Counted from the stretch's first letter, positions 35,030 through 44,471 are shown. The stretch: 64,000 nucleotides of DNA from Bacteroidota bacterium (GCA_027619225.1 JAQCFW010000007.1:24682-88681), one strand, 5' to 3'. Numbers and translations are program-made. Notes: generated by a model not told the origin, from the letters alone.

Positions 35030-36019
35030 ATGTCAAAAAAGCGTATAGCAATCAATGGTTTCGGGCGAATTGGTCGTATGTCATTTAGAATACTAGAAGA
35101 AAGAAATGATGTGGAGGTTGTAGGGATTAATGATTTAACGGATGTTAAAACCCTAGCTCACCTGCTTAGGTTCGATAGCGTTCATGGTAAGTTTAGTGGT
35201 GAAGTTGAAGTAGTCAATGGAGATCTTCAAGTTAATGGTAGAATGATTAAGGTTTCCGCTGAAAGGAATCCTTTAAACCTCCCTTGGGAAGAAATCAGAG
35301 TGGATACAGTTATTGAGTCAACGGGAGTATTTGTAACGAAAGAAAAATCGATGGCCCATATACAAGCCGGCGCGAAAAAGGTGGTGATAAGCGCCCCAGC
35401 TTCGGGTGACTTGAAAACAATAGTGCTGGGCGTTAATGATCATATTGTTGAGGATTCAGATGTTATCATTAGTTCTGCTTCTTGTACTACAAATTGCCTA
35501 GCGCCGATGGTGAAAGTTTTAGATGATAATTTTGGGATAGAAAGAGGTTTTATAACAACAGTCCATTCTTATACATCAGACCAAAGATTACAGGACTCTC
35601 CACATTCAGACCTCAGAAGGTCCCGTGCAGCAGCGGTGAATATGATTCCTACTTCAACTGGAGCTGCAGCTGCTGTTGGTCTTGTGTTGCCAAAACTGGC
35701 AGGTAAATTAGACGGGGTAGCGGTTCGCGTTCCGACGCCGACGGGTTCTATCACAGATCTTACAGCTGTTCTTAAACAGGATGTGACAGTAGAACAGGTG
35801 AATGAAGCGATGAGAGCAGCTTCTCTTGGAGCCATGAAAGGCATACTCTGTTACAGTGAAGATCCTTTAGTTAGTTCGGATATTGTTGGCGATCCTCACA
35901 GTTGTATTTTTGATTCTGATTTAACAAGGGCATCCAAGAATGTAGTTAAACTATTTGGTTGGTACGATAATGAAGCTGGTTACGCGAATAGAGTTGTGGA
36001 TTTAGTAAGCCGGATATAA
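35030..36019 (+). CDS. gap: Glyceraldehyde-3-phosphate dehydrogenase, type I
   Basis: This 329-residue enzyme oxidises and phosphorylates glyceraldehyde 3-phosphate to 1,3-bisphosphoglycerate. It has the Rossmann NAD loop INGFGRIGRM, the catalytic SASCTTNCLAP with Cys, and HSYTSDQ with the catalytic His. RRSRAAAVNMIPTSTGAA and WYDNEAGYANRVVD are intact. Asp at INDLTD favours NAD. The gene is 17 bases after pfkA and 10 bases before the sugar kinase gene. The organism may have another copy elsewhere, which cannot be seen here. Confidence 0.95.
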   Translation: MSKKRIAINGFGRIGRMSFRILEERNDVEVVGINDLTDVKTLAHLLRFDSVHGKFSGEVEVVNGDLQVNGRMIKVSAERNPLNLPWEEIRVDTVIESTGVFVTKEKSMAHIQAGAKKVVISAPASGDLKTIVLGVNDHIVEDSDVIISSASCTTNCLAPMVKVLDDNFGIERGFITTVHSYTSDQRLQDSPHSDLRRSRAAAVNMIPTSTGAAAAVGLVLPKLAGKLDGVAVRVPTPTGSITDLTAVLKQDVTVEQVNEAMRAASLGAMKGILCYSEDPLVSSDIVGDPHSCIFDSDLTRASKNVVKLFGWYDNEAGYANRVVDLVSRI

Positions 36020-36029
36020 TAAGACACAA

Positions 36030-36887
36030 ATGATCATATTAATTGCAGATAGTGGTTCTACAAAGAGTGATTGGCTTGCTATTGATGAAACAGGACAAGA
36101 GCTGGCTCAGTTTAGCACTATAGGTTTAAACCCTTACTTTCATTCTTCTAATCTTGTTGAGCAAGAGCTTAGAAGCCAAATAGAAATGACGAAAATCGCC
36201 CCAAATGTAGGGAAAGTGTTTTTCTATGGTGCGGGTTCAAGTTCTGCTGAGATGTGTTCAATTATAGAAGAAGGACTTAAAGGAGTATTCAGTCATGCCG
36301 AGATTCATGTAGGTCATGATCTTAACGGCGCAGCTTATTCAACATGGTCAGGAGAACCAGCGATTACATGCATCCTTGGTACGGGTTCAAATTCTTGTTT
36401 TTTCGATGGGACTGAAGTTTATGAAGAGGTGCCTTCACTTGCTTATATCTTAGGAGATGAAGGAAGCGGTAGTTGGTTTGGTAAACGCCTGTTGAGGGCG
36501 TTTTTATACAAGAAATTGCCTCAGAGTATACACGATGATTTCGTGAGTGAATTCGGACTGTCTTTGACAGACGTTAATAAAAGACTATATACAGAGCCGA
36601 ATCCAAACGTGTTTCTTGCCAGCTTTATGAAGTTCATCTCTAAGCATAGAGATGCAAAAATCGTCAAGGCTTGGCTACAAGATGGTTTTGGATCCTTTTT
36701 AGATTCCCATGTTGCCTGCTTTGAAAATCACAAGCAAATCCCTGTTCATTTTATTGGAAGTGTTGCTTATCACTTTTCTGAGGATCTTCAACTTGCTTGT
36801 GAAAAGAGAGGGATTCAGATGGGGAATCTGATTAAAAAACCCATTGAAGGTCTTGCAAAGTACCATGTTGAATGTATTCTTCAATGA
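36030..36887 (+). CDS. BadF/BadG-type ATPase, probable glucokinase or GlcNAc kinase
   Basis: This 285-residue protein begins with the phosphate-1 motif of the ASKHA fold (LIADSGSTKSDW). Residues 115-130 contain the ILGTGSNS motif and 145-155 the GDEGSGSW motif. These are diagnostic for the BadF/BadG/BcrA and N-acetylglucosamine kinase group. Context predicts a glucose kinase: the GH65 phosphorylase releases free glucose, which must be phosphorylated before it reaches pfkA. No other glucokinase is visible here. The stop overlaps the pgmB start (ATGA). N-acetylglucosamine kinase activity is an alternative. Confidence 0.85.
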   Translation: MIILIADSGSTKSDWLAIDETGQELAQFSTIGLNPYFHSSNLVEQELRSQIEMTKIAPNVGKVFFYGAGSSSAEMCSIIEEGLKGVFSHAEIHVGHDLNGAAYSTWSGEPAITCILGTGSNSCFFDGTEVYEEVPSLAYILGDEGSGSWFGKRLLRAFLYKKLPQSIHDDFVSEFGLSLTDVNKRLYTEPNPNVFLASFMKFISKHRDAKIVKAWLQDGFGSFLDSHVACFENHKQIPVHFIGSVAYHFSEDLQLACEKRGIQMGNLIKKPIEGLAKYHVECILQ

Positions 36888-37537
36888 AAATAAGCGGTTG
36901 CATTTTCGATATGGATGGTGTTATCGTAGATTCAGCGAAGCACCATTTTACTGCTTGGAAAATGTTGGCCGACGAACTCTCTATACCCTTTACACTAGAT
37001 GACAATAAGCTTTTAAAAGGGCTGAGTAGAATAGATAGTCTTGAAAAAATACTTTCTTTAGGTTCATTAGAACTCAACTCTAATACGAAACTCCTACTTA
37101 TGGAGAAGAAAAACTCCCTATACCTTTACCTTGTTAGTAAGATGAGCGAATATGAAATTCTTCCAGGTGTGAAAGATCTTATTTTAGAACTCAGGCGTGA
37201 AGGTGTAGGAGTGTGCTTAGGCTCTTCAAGTAAGAATGCCACAGTAATTTTAAAAAACGTAAATCTTTTCAACCTTTTTGATGGAGTAGTTGACGGAAAC
37301 AACATTACCCTATCAAAACCTGACCCAGAAGTTTTCTTAAAAGGAGCAGAAATATTGGGGATTTCACCATCTGAGTGTGTCGTCTTCGAAGATGCCGCCT
37401 CAGGAATAGAAGCGGCGCTTTCGGGAGGATTTTTTGCATTAGGCATAGGCGATGCTTCCGAGCTAAGTAGGGCTAACTCTGTTGTAAGTGATCTTTGTGG
37501 AATGACATTAGAGAAACTAAATCAAATAACGGGATGA
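36884..37537 (+). CDS. pgmB: Beta-phosphoglucomutase
   Basis: This 217-residue HAD-family enzyme has the catalytic FDMDGVIVDS (two Asp) and the cap-domain segment KGLSRIDSLEKIL, typical of beta-PGM. Later motifs include LGSSSKNA, SKPDPEVFL and FEDAASGIEAA. It converts beta-glucose 1-phosphate into glucose 6-phosphate, the step that follows maltose phosphorolysis. ATG 36884 overlaps the upstream stop (ATGA); an ATG 12 bases upstream is possible. Its own stop overlaps the start of the GH65 gene in the same way, so the three enzymes are translationally coupled. Confidence 0.93.
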   Translation: MKISGCIFDMDGVIVDSAKHHFTAWKMLADELSIPFTLDDNKLLKGLSRIDSLEKILSLGSLELNSNTKLLLMEKKNSLYLYLVSKMSEYEILPGVKDLILELRREGVGVCLGSSSKNATVILKNVNLFNLFDGVVDGNNITLSKPDPEVFLKGAEILGISPSECVVFEDAASGIEAALSGGFFALGIGDASELSRANSVVSDLCGMTLEKLNQITG

Positions 37538-39849
37538 GTTCCTCAACGACTCTTTATGATGTCGACCCTTGGAAGGTGACTGAAAAGGGGTTAGATGACA
37601 CTGCAAATCGAGCCAGTGAATCTATATTCTCGGTTGGGAATGGTCGGTTTGGCTTAAGGGCTAATTTTGAGGAGAAATATTCTGGAGATTCTTTGTCTGG
37701 ACATTATGTGGGGGGGGTTTACTACCCAGATAGAACAAAAGTTGGCTGGTGGAAAAATGGTTATCCAGAAACTTTTGCTAAGGTTTTAAACTCGACCAAC
37801 TGGTCTAAGATTGGTGTTGTTGTGAATGGGGTAGAGGTCGATCTATTTACTGCAAAGAATGTAATTGAATTTAAGCGCGAACTTGATATGAAGCGAGGCC
37901 TTGTAACCCGCTTATTCGAAGTTGAAGTGGTGAACGGTGTAATTATTAGAGTCACAGCGGAGAGGTTTTGCAATATGCATAGTCCCAATAGAGCTGCCAT
38001 TAAATATTCAATCGAAGCTGTTCATGGTGTTGATCAAATTGTGATCTCTCCTTCCGTAGATGCTGATGTTACTAATGAAGATTCAAATTGGAATGAAGCA
38101 TTTTGGAAGTTTGATCGTGCTATCATTTCAGATAAATATGAAGTAGGTTGTGTGGTCAACACAACTAAGAAAACGTGCTTCACTGTAGCTACGGCATTTG
38201 CGTGTAGCCTCGAGTTAAATGGAGAATTGGTTGATATCGTCAATTTTGAGGCTTCTGACAAAGAAGTTTTTGCGACTTATAAAATCGGTGATGTAAAGGA
38301 TGGCGACACACTTGTTTTAAAAAAATTCATAGGCATAGTAAGCTCGTTGAATCATGAGGTTGAAGGTTTGTCAGAATTGGCGTTTGCCGAATCTATTGCA
38401 GGTCGAGACCATGGATATGATTCTGAATTTAAGGCGCATCGCTTGTGCTGGGAAAAGATTTGGAATGAAGGAGATATTGAAATAGAGGGTGATGACAAGG
38501 CTCAACAGGCTATACGTTTCAATATTTTCCATCTTAACTCCACTTACAGAGGCGATGACCCGAAATTGAACATTGGTCCCAAGGGTTTTACTGGCGAAAA
38601 GTATGGCGGCGCTACATATTGGGATACCGAGGCGTATTGTATCCCATTTTACTTGAGCACCCATGATTCTTCAGTTGCTAGGCAGCTCCTTGTATATAGA
38701 TTCAATCACCTTGAACAAGCTATTGAAAACGCTGAGAATCTTGGGTTTTCTGGCGGAGCTGCCCTTTATCCCATGGTTACTATGAATGGGGAAGAATGTC
38801 ACAACGAGTGGGAAATTACATTCGAGGAAATTCACAGAAATGGTGCCATTGCCTTCGCCATATTTAATTATGTTAGATATACAGGTGATAAGGAGTATCT
38901 TCTTGAAATGGGCTTCGATGTGCTGCTTGGTATCGCTCGCTTTTGGAGCCAAAGAGTTACATTTTCAGAATCACGACAAAAGTGGGTAATGCTTGGTGTA
39001 ACAGGGCCTAACGAATATGAAAACAACGTAAACAACAATTGGTACACCAACTATATAGCTCGCTGGTGTATGAATTATACCCGTGAAATAGGCGAATGGA
39101 TTTCTTCAGAACATCCAAGTGTGATGTCTGCTAAGAGTGAAGCTTGGGGGCTCGATTTTTCTAACGAGTCTAAACAATGGAAGGAGCGTTGCGACAATTT
39201 ACATTTCCCAACTCTCAACGGAACTCAGGTTTTTCTTCAGCAGGATGGTTTTATGGACAAGGAACAAATGATGGTGTCTGATCTTTCATCTGATCAGAGG
39301 CCTATAAACCAAACCTGGTCTTGGGATCGTATCCTTCGATCAGTTTTCATCAAACAAGCTGACGTACTTCAAGGTTTCTATTTTTTCGCTGATGACTTTA
39401 CGGATTCCATGTTAGAAGAGAATTTCGATTTCTACGAACCTCGAACCGTTCACGAATCTAGCCTTTCACCTTGTATTCACTCCATCTTAGCATCAAAACT
39501 AGGCCGCTTAGAAAAAGCTTACGAGATGTATCTCCGTACGGCTCGATTAGACCTTGACGACTTCAACAGTGAAATTCACGAGGGTCTCCATATAACCTCA
39601 ATGGCAGGTACATGGATGTCTGTCGTGGAAGGCTTCGGTGGATTTCGAGTTGTCGACGACGTTCCTCACTTTAATCCTATCCTTCCCTCAGAATGGCAAT
39701 CATACTCTTTTAAAGTACACTTCCGTAGCCGTGTTCTTTGCGTTGTAGTTAACCCTGTCTCCACTGAAGTCATTTTAGAATCTGGAGAGGCTTTAAACGT
39801 GATGCTTCATGGTGCCCCCCTCAAACTCAATCAGCCCAAGCACTATTAG
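37534..39849 (+). CDS. GH65 maltose (or related disaccharide) phosphorylase
   Basis: This 771-residue protein is a GH65-family glycoside phosphorylase: N-terminal beta-sandwich (SIFSVGNGRFGLRANFEE), linker, and the (alpha/alpha)6 barrel with GATYWDTEAYCIPFYL and the catalytic general-acid Glu in GVTGPNEYENN. The C-terminal beta-domain follows AGTWMSVVEGFGG. It splits maltose with phosphate to beta-glucose 1-phosphate and glucose. Coupled pgmB supports maltose phosphorylase; kojibiose or trehalose phosphorylase cannot be fully excluded. ATG 37534 overlaps the pgmB stop. Its 3' end overlaps the convergent lamin-tail gene by 23 bases. Confidence 0.9.
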   Translation: MSSSTTLYDVDPWKVTEKGLDDTANRASESIFSVGNGRFGLRANFEEKYSGDSLSGHYVGGVYYPDRTKVGWWKNGYPETFAKVLNSTNWSKIGVVVNGVEVDLFTAKNVIEFKRELDMKRGLVTRLFEVEVVNGVIIRVTAERFCNMHSPNRAAIKYSIEAVHGVDQIVISPSVDADVTNEDSNWNEAFWKFDRAIISDKYEVGCVVNTTKKTCFTVATAFACSLELNGELVDIVNFEASDKEVFATYKIGDVKDGDTLVLKKFIGIVSSLNHEVEGLSELAFAESIAGRDHGYDSEFKAHRLCWEKIWNEGDIEIEGDDKAQQAIRFNIFHLNSTYRGDDPKLNIGPKGFTGEKYGGATYWDTEAYCIPFYLSTHDSSVARQLLVYRFNHLEQAIENAENLGFSGGAALYPMVTMNGEECHNEWEITFEEIHRNGAIAFAIFNYVRYTGDKEYLLEMGFDVLLGIARFWSQRVTFSESRQKWVMLGVTGPNEYENNVNNNWYTNYIARWCMNYTREIGEWISSEHPSVMSAKSEAWGLDFSNESKQWKERCDNLHFPTLNGTQVFLQQDGFMDKEQMMVSDLSSDQRPINQTWSWDRILRSVFIKQADVLQGFYFFADDFTDSMLEENFDFYEPRTVHESSLSPCIHSILASKLGRLEKAYEMYLRTARLDLDDFNSEIHEGLHITSMAGTWMSVVEGFGGFRVVDDVPHFNPILPSEWQSYSFKVHFRSRVLCVVVNPVSTEVILESGEALNVMLHGAPLKLNQPKHY

Positions 39850-40471
39850 CGCTTCCAGGACTGCCTCCGAATGCATTGGAAGAAACCCAAGATTCTGGCA
39901 AAGAGTTGATGTGCCCAGGACCACGCCACTCTAGAGTAGACCCACCCCCATCAGGTTCAGAGGGCCATCCATTGTAGTCACTATACGTTACCTGGTTAGA
40001 TTCAGACCCATCAGCTCTAAGAAGGCGAATGGTCTCTCCACTGTTGTGTAAACTTGAACTGCTAGAAAATGGAAGTAAAATGGTAAAAGGAGGGAGCTCG
40101 CTTGTATAAGAAGCGGTGTCGTTCGCAAATATTATATATGAATTGGATTCCATATAAGTTCCTTCAGGAACTGTTGCATCGATTGCATCCCCCAATTTCC
40201 ATCCACTCAGGTTCAGCCCAAATTCATGCGGATTGTAAATCTCCACAAATTCCCATTCTGAATCCGTCCCTTGTTCATTAGATGGGTTGTAGTGGATTTC
40301 AGAAATTTTTGGATCAGTAACAGGCACGCCTTCACAAGTGAGTCCGTAAGAAGCTAGAATCATTAATAAATCGTCCTCGTCGATTGTTCCATTTCCATTA
40401 ATGTCGGTAGGGCATTGTGCGATTAAAGCAAAACTGGAGGTAAGTAGTAAGCTGGTAAAAAAGATTTTCAT
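39827..40471 (-). CDS. Secreted lamin-tail-domain protein with EF-hand-like motif
   Basis: This 214-residue protein has a signal peptide (MKIFFTSLLLTSSFALIAQ). A dockerin/EF-hand-like loop follows (DINGNGTIDEDDLLMIL, residues about 23-39). A lamin-tail (LTD) fold covers about residues 55-210: ISEIHYNPSN, EFVEIYNPHEFGLNLSGWKL, YIIFAND, SGETIRLL. Known LTD proteins in bacteria are exported and often accompany nucleases or T9SS cargo. No T9SS sorting domain is seen here. The 3' end overlaps the GH65 gene on the other strand, and the gene is 72 bases downstream of exonuclease III. Function unknown. Confidence 0.82.
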   Translation of the reverse strand: MKIFFTSLLLTSSFALIAQCPTDINGNGTIDEDDLLMILASYGLTCEGVPVTDPKISEIHYNPSNEQGTDSEWEFVEIYNPHEFGLNLSGWKLGDAIDATVPEGTYMESNSYIIFANDTASYTSELPPFTILLPFSSSSSLHNSGETIRLLRADGSESNQVTYSDYNGWPSEPDGGGSTLEWRGPGHINSLPESWVSSNAFGGSPGSANSAWAD

Positions 40472-40543
40472 TGCGTTTTTTCAGCAAAGAAGCTCCATAC
40501 TTTAAGGCCACCCACAAAGACTTTGTGAGCGCATACAAGGAAT

Positions 40544-41317
40544 TTATAGTTGTAGTTCTAGCCCGACTGGACAGTGGTCAGATCCCATGACATCATTTAA
40601 GATGAAGGTGTCCGATAGATTTTCTACCAATCTGTTGCTGGCAAGCATATAGTCGAGTCGCCAACCCACGTTTTTCTCGCGTGCCCCACCACGGTAGCTC
40701 CACCAACTGTATTTCACCTCGTTGGGATGAGCAGACCGCCATGTGTCGGTGAAACCAGTCTCCAAATGGGCGTCCATTCCATCGATCTCTTTCTGAGTAT
40801 ATCCAGGTGTTTTATTGTAGTTAGGCTTGGGGCGAGCGAGGTCGATTTCAGCATGTGCAACATTTAAATCTCCACAACAAACAACCGGCTTGTCAGAGTC
40901 GAGCTCATTCAAGTAATCACGGAATGCTTTGTCCCAGGTTTCACGAAACGGGAGGCGTTTTAATCCGGACGAGGAGTTGGGAGTGTAGACCGTGACGTAA
41001 TGAAAATCTTTAAACTCAGCGTGGAGGACGCGACCTTCAGTATCGAGGTCGGCAACACCTATTCCTGCTGTGACTTTAATGGGGGGGATGCGAGTTATAA
41101 TGGCGGTCCCAGAATATCCCTTTTTAATGGCTGAAGAGCTAAACACCTCATATTCTTCAAGTGATGGTAGCCCGAAAAGTGCTTCGCGAACTTGATCGTC
41201 TTGGGCTTTCGTCTCTTGAAGTCCGAGGACGTCAACGTTCAATCCGGCCACAATAGAATCGAAGTCCTTTTTTACTACTGCTCGAATTCCGTTAACGTTC
41301 CAGCTTAATAGTCTCAT
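40544..41317 (-). CDS. xth: Exodeoxyribonuclease III
   Basis: This 257-residue AP endonuclease/3'-exonuclease is of the base-excision repair type. Motifs: SWNVNGIRA, LQETKAQDD (metal-binding Glu), YSGTAI, YTPNS, GDLNVAH (catalytic Asp and Asn), WRLDYML and the final SDHCPV (catalytic His). The gene overlaps the aminoacyl-transferase stop by four bases (ATGA at 41314-41317), forming an operon coaE-ALDH-transferase-xth. Confidence 0.95.
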   Translation of the reverse strand: MRLLSWNVNGIRAVVKKDFDSIVAGLNVDVLGLQETKAQDDQVREALFGLPSLEEYEVFSSSAIKKGYSGTAIITRIPPIKVTAGIGVADLDTEGRVLHAEFKDFHYVTVYTPNSSSGLKRLPFRETWDKAFRDYLNELDSDKPVVCCGDLNVAHAEIDLARPKPNYNKTPGYTQKEIDGMDAHLETGFTDTWRSAHPNEVKYSWWSYRGGAREKNVGWRLDYMLASNRLVENLSDTFILNDVMGSDHCPVGLELQL

Positions 41318-42390
41318 GAGGGTGGTATATAATGTGGGTTAGATTTCCAAACTTTGATAAGTTCCATTAGAATTTCTAGCGTTCCATGTATAAGAATGAA
41401 ATCACCTGTTTGGTATAAATGATTTAAATAAGCTGTTGAGTTAGAAAACTCATCGGAAGCCTCTAGGTTGAGGAAATGCGAGCCGTCGGGACAGGGGTTT
41501 ATGCTGAAAAGTGAGTAGGCTTTCTCTATAGAGGAGTAGGTGGCCACCATCATACCTTCAAGGTCGTAACCTAATTCCACCGGGGCCGGATCACTCATTA
41601 AATATGCGTTCCAAGGGCCCAAATGTCCCATGCTGAAGTACGGATAAAGCCATGGCTTATGTGGAATTCCTGAATTCGTTAGTGCCTTACAAAGCTTGTC
41701 GGTATTTAGACGGATTGCGTAACCGTGGGTCTTCGCAGGGTCGTGCTTGGAAAAACCTGCCCAAGAATTGTCTGGTGTGTAGAACTCAGTCGTGCCTAAC
41801 TCTAATTTGTAATCGAACGAAGAATCACGGTCTAAAATATATCCTGGGTAGTACCATTTCCTTTCGTTTTCAATGCCAAATACGATCTCTTTCAACATCG
41901 TTGCCTTCCCTAAACTCCACTCTGAATATCGTTCGTCGTACAATCCCAGAAGACTGGCCATGCTCTTTTCCCCCATGTCGAAGTAGCTCACTGCAATGAG
42001 TTTATCCTCGTCATAGATGCATACTTCGCGTGTGTCGAATACGGTGGTGTCAAATCCCGCCTTGAGATATTCTGCGAGCGTCGCATGTATGAAGCCCTTG
42101 AATCGATGTTTGTGAGCTGTGTATAGTGCTTCCTTCTCCTTCGTAGGGTTGGCCTCTCCGAAAACGGTACGGAATCTCGCATCTACTTTGCGAAGTAACT
42201 TTCTTTGGCTTTTGCGGAATATAAAATCATCGAGTTTCACTCTAATATTCACGACAGAGAAAAGTGCGTCATCAATACACAAGAGATCCATCTTGTAAAG
42301 CATCACAGCTCCTCTAAACCAACCTGAAGCGAGGTATTGGTCGTAGCGAACTCTGGAGAGCTTGCGAGGAAAGTGAGTTTGGACTAACAT
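41314..42390 (-). CDS. Arginyl/leucyl-tRNA-protein transferase-like protein
   Basis: This 358-residue protein resembles the C-terminal catalytic (GNAT-like) region of ATE1/Bpt aminoacyl-tRNA-protein transferases: HKHRFKGFIHATLAEYL, VCIYDEDKLIAVSYFDMGEKSMASLLGLYDERYS and NERKWYYPGYIL, where typical enzymes have the LYPGYWI-type strand. The N-terminal part, usually holding a CxxC zinc cluster, differs: it has only LLCIDD, so the zinc site looks absent. These enzymes attach an amino acid to N-termini as N-degron signals. An intact clpS at 47086-47370 supports an N-end-rule pathway in this organism. The last 100 residues are not recognised. Confidence 0.75.
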   Translation of the reverse strand: MLVQTHFPRKLSRVRYDQYLASGWFRGAVMLYKMDLLCIDDALFSVVNIRVKLDDFIFRKSQRKLLRKVDARFRTVFGEANPTKEKEALYTAHKHRFKGFIHATLAEYLKAGFDTTVFDTREVCIYDEDKLIAVSYFDMGEKSMASLLGLYDERYSEWSLGKATMLKEIVFGIENERKWYYPGYILDRDSSFDYKLELGTTEFYTPDNSWAGFSKHDPAKTHGYAIRLNTDKLCKALTNSGIPHKPWLYPYFSMGHLGPWNAYLMSDPAPVELGYDLEGMMVATYSSIEKAYSLFSINPCPDGSHFLNLEASDEFSNSTAYLNHLYQTGDFILIHGTLEILMELIKVWKSNPHYIPPS

Positions 42391-42399
42391 ATCTTATAA

Positions 42400-43767
42400 T
42401 TATAGCCACTTGCGAGCAAATCGCGAGAAAGTTAACCCAAGAGCATTGAATGGTGGGAAGGTGAGGGGCAGGAACGAAAACGGTAGCGTTTGGACTGCAA
42501 AACTTCGGAGGTTAGAGAACGAGTCGAAGTCCTCCTTTCCCCCAGAACGCCCCATTCCGCTAGATTGCATCCCTCCGAATGGCAGGTCGCTATTTGCGAC
42601 TTGAATCACCACTTCATTTATTGCTGTGCTTCCGGATTGAGTGTTTTCAATAAACCAATTTATATATTTAGACTTAGAACTAAATATGTAAAGGGCGAGA
42701 GGGTAAGGGTTTCGATGGATGATAGCCACGGCTTCTTCTCGGGTTTCCCAAGTTAAAATGGGAAGTACGGGTCCGAAAATCTCCTCCTGCATAACCGCCA
42801 TCTCTAATGTGCATCCGGTGAGAATACAAGGTGAAATTTTACATCTATCTTCTCCCATCTCTAGAACTCCCCCGGGAACGTGTAAAGTGGCTCCCTTTGC
42901 AACCGCGTCTTTGATTAACCCTAGAATTCTATTGTAGTGAGTTGCGTTTACAATCTTGCCTAAGTCCTTACTCTCTATGGGTTTTTCTCCATACATCGTC
43001 GTTATGCGACTAAGTAGGGCCGTAGTAAATTCAGCTGCTATAGATTTCTCAATAAGAAGATGATCTGGAGCGATGCAAACTTGGCCGGCATTCATGTATT
43101 TACCCCAAGCTATCTTGAGTGCTGCATTCTTTAAATTAGCACTTTTGTCAATAATGGTAGGGCTTTTCCCCCCAAGCTCGAGGGTTACAGAGCAAAGATG
43201 TTCAGCGGCAGATTTCATCACAAGACGGCCAATGTTAGTTCCCCCAGTAAAGTTAATATGGTTAAAAAGTGAGGAAGTTAGTTTTGCGGCGACTTCAGCG
43301 CCACCTAGTTCCACCTTTACTATATCTTCTGTAAAGACAGATTCAAGGAGCTTCTTTATAACCCCTGCAACGGTTGGGGTATGTTCAGATGGTTTTACAA
43401 CAACGCAATTCCCAGCGGCTAGTGCCCCAATTAAAGGTTTGAGAGTAAGCATCACGGGATAGTTCCAAGGCGAAATGATGAGAACGCGCCCCTTGGGTTC
43501 AGCCTTTACGTAATGTCTCGTTCCAGTTAAAGCGAGTGGGGTAGAGGCATAGCGCTTGGCCATCCACCTGTCTAGGTTTGCAATCGTGTGTTGAGCTTCT
43601 TTTTTTAGAGGATAGATTTCTTGTAAAGTAGCTTCTGCTTCTGCTTTGTCAAGGTCCGTTTTTAATGCATCTAACAACTCCTGTTCGAAATCTAATACTG
43701 CGGACATTAGAAGTTTTACCCTTGCTTTTCGTTCTCGCAAACCTCCACGATTGATGCCTTGATTCAT
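42400..43767 (-). CDS. Aldehyde dehydrogenase family protein (class 3 type)
   Basis: This 455-residue NAD(P)-dependent dehydrogenase lacks a cleavable signal. Visible elements: SPWNYPVMLTLKPLIGALAAGNCVV, KPSEHTP, FTGGTNIGR, ELGGKSP (catalytic Glu) and GQVCIAPDH (catalytic Cys). The EEIFGPVLPI and SGMGRSGG motifs are intact, and a C-terminal hydrophobic tail (SFLPLTFPPF) resembles the membrane-anchor tails of class 3 enzymes. Its start overlaps the coaE stop (ATGA). The natural aldehyde is unknown, probably a fatty or aromatic aldehyde. Confidence 0.9.
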   Translation of the reverse strand: MNQGINRGGLRERKARVKLLMSAVLDFEQELLDALKTDLDKAEAEATLQEIYPLKKEAQHTIANLDRWMAKRYASTPLALTGTRHYVKAEPKGRVLIISPWNYPVMLTLKPLIGALAAGNCVVVKPSEHTPTVAGVIKKLLESVFTEDIVKVELGGAEVAAKLTSSLFNHINFTGGTNIGRLVMKSAAEHLCSVTLELGGKSPTIIDKSANLKNAALKIAWGKYMNAGQVCIAPDHLLIEKSIAAEFTTALLSRITTMYGEKPIESKDLGKIVNATHYNRILGLIKDAVAKGATLHVPGGVLEMGEDRCKISPCILTGCTLEMAVMQEEIFGPVLPILTWETREEAVAIIHRNPYPLALYIFSSKSKYINWFIENTQSGSTAINEVVIQVANSDLPFGGMQSSGMGRSGGKEDFDSFSNLRSFAVQTLPFSFLPLTFPPFNALGLTFSRFARKWL

Positions 43768-44414
43768 TTGCTGAAGTTAATAGATTTTCCTTGTATAACG
43801 ATGTGTAGCTTTTCAATTTGAGGAAGCAGCATGTCAGAATCGTTGTTTCTTAAAATAAAGTCTGAAAGAGATTCCCGCAGCACATCTGTGCTTTGGGCTT
43901 TAAGCTTCCCCTCAATCACAGCTATATCGTGCCCATCTCTGCGCTTAACCCTCGAGATTCTTTGCGCCTCCTTAGCGCTAACAGTAACAACGGCGTCACA
44001 GCTTTTGCTTGACCCGCTCTCAAAGAGTATGGCTGCTTCACGAATCACATACGACACGGTCGAAGGTAAGTTTTTAACCCAATCCTGAAACGCCTTTCCA
44101 ACCGCTGGGTGAACTAGGTCATTCAAAAATTCTATACCTCCTTCTTCACTAAAAGCCAATTTACCTAATGCTTGTCTGTCTATATCAACAGCCTTGCCAT
44201 CGGAATCATACACCGCAACTTCTGCACCAAATTTGTCAATCACTGAGGTCCTTATTTTAGAGTTCTCAGCATAAATAGAATGGGCCGCTTTATCTGCATT
44301 GAATACAGGCACGCCTAAGGCAATAAACACCTTGGCTACCGTGGATTTCCCAGAACCGATTCCTCCAGTGAGACCCACTGTGAATATCTCATTCTTATTT
44401 ACTGTGCTATCCAT
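43764..44414 (-). CDS. coaE: Dephospho-CoA kinase
   Basis: Last step of CoA synthesis: phosphorylates the 3'-hydroxyl of dephospho-CoA. The 216-residue protein has the P-loop GLTGGIGSGKST (residues 14-25), VFNADKAAH (active-site Asp region), and the LFE and lid segments IREAAILFESG and RVKRRDGH. I chose ATG 44414 because it precedes the P-loop closely; an ATG at 44480 would overlap the divergent rpe start. The gene heads the coaE-ALDH-transferase-xth operon. The 57 bases to rpe hold both promoters. Confidence 0.94.
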   Translation of the reverse strand: MDSTVNKNEIFTVGLTGGIGSGKSTVAKVFIALGVPVFNADKAAHSIYAENSKIRTSVIDKFGAEVAVYDSDGKAVDIDRQALGKLAFSEEGGIEFLNDLVHPAVGKAFQDWVKNLPSTVSYVIREAAILFESGSSKSCDAVVTVSAKEAQRISRVKRRDGHDIAVIEGKLKAQSTDVLRESLSDFILRNNDSDMLLPQIEKLHIVIQGKSINFSK

Positions 44415-44438
44415 ACTGTAAAGGAAAGAAATACTCAC

Positions 44439-44446
44439 GACCTTTG
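44439..44446 (+). promoter_or_regulatory. Weak -7 box of rpe
   Basis: GACCTTTG, one mismatch in the TA pair of the TAnnTTTG consensus, lies 25 bases upstream of the rpe ATG. No clear -33 element is present. Confidence 0.25.
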
Positions 44447-44471
44447 CACTACAAATCCGCATAAAACACTC

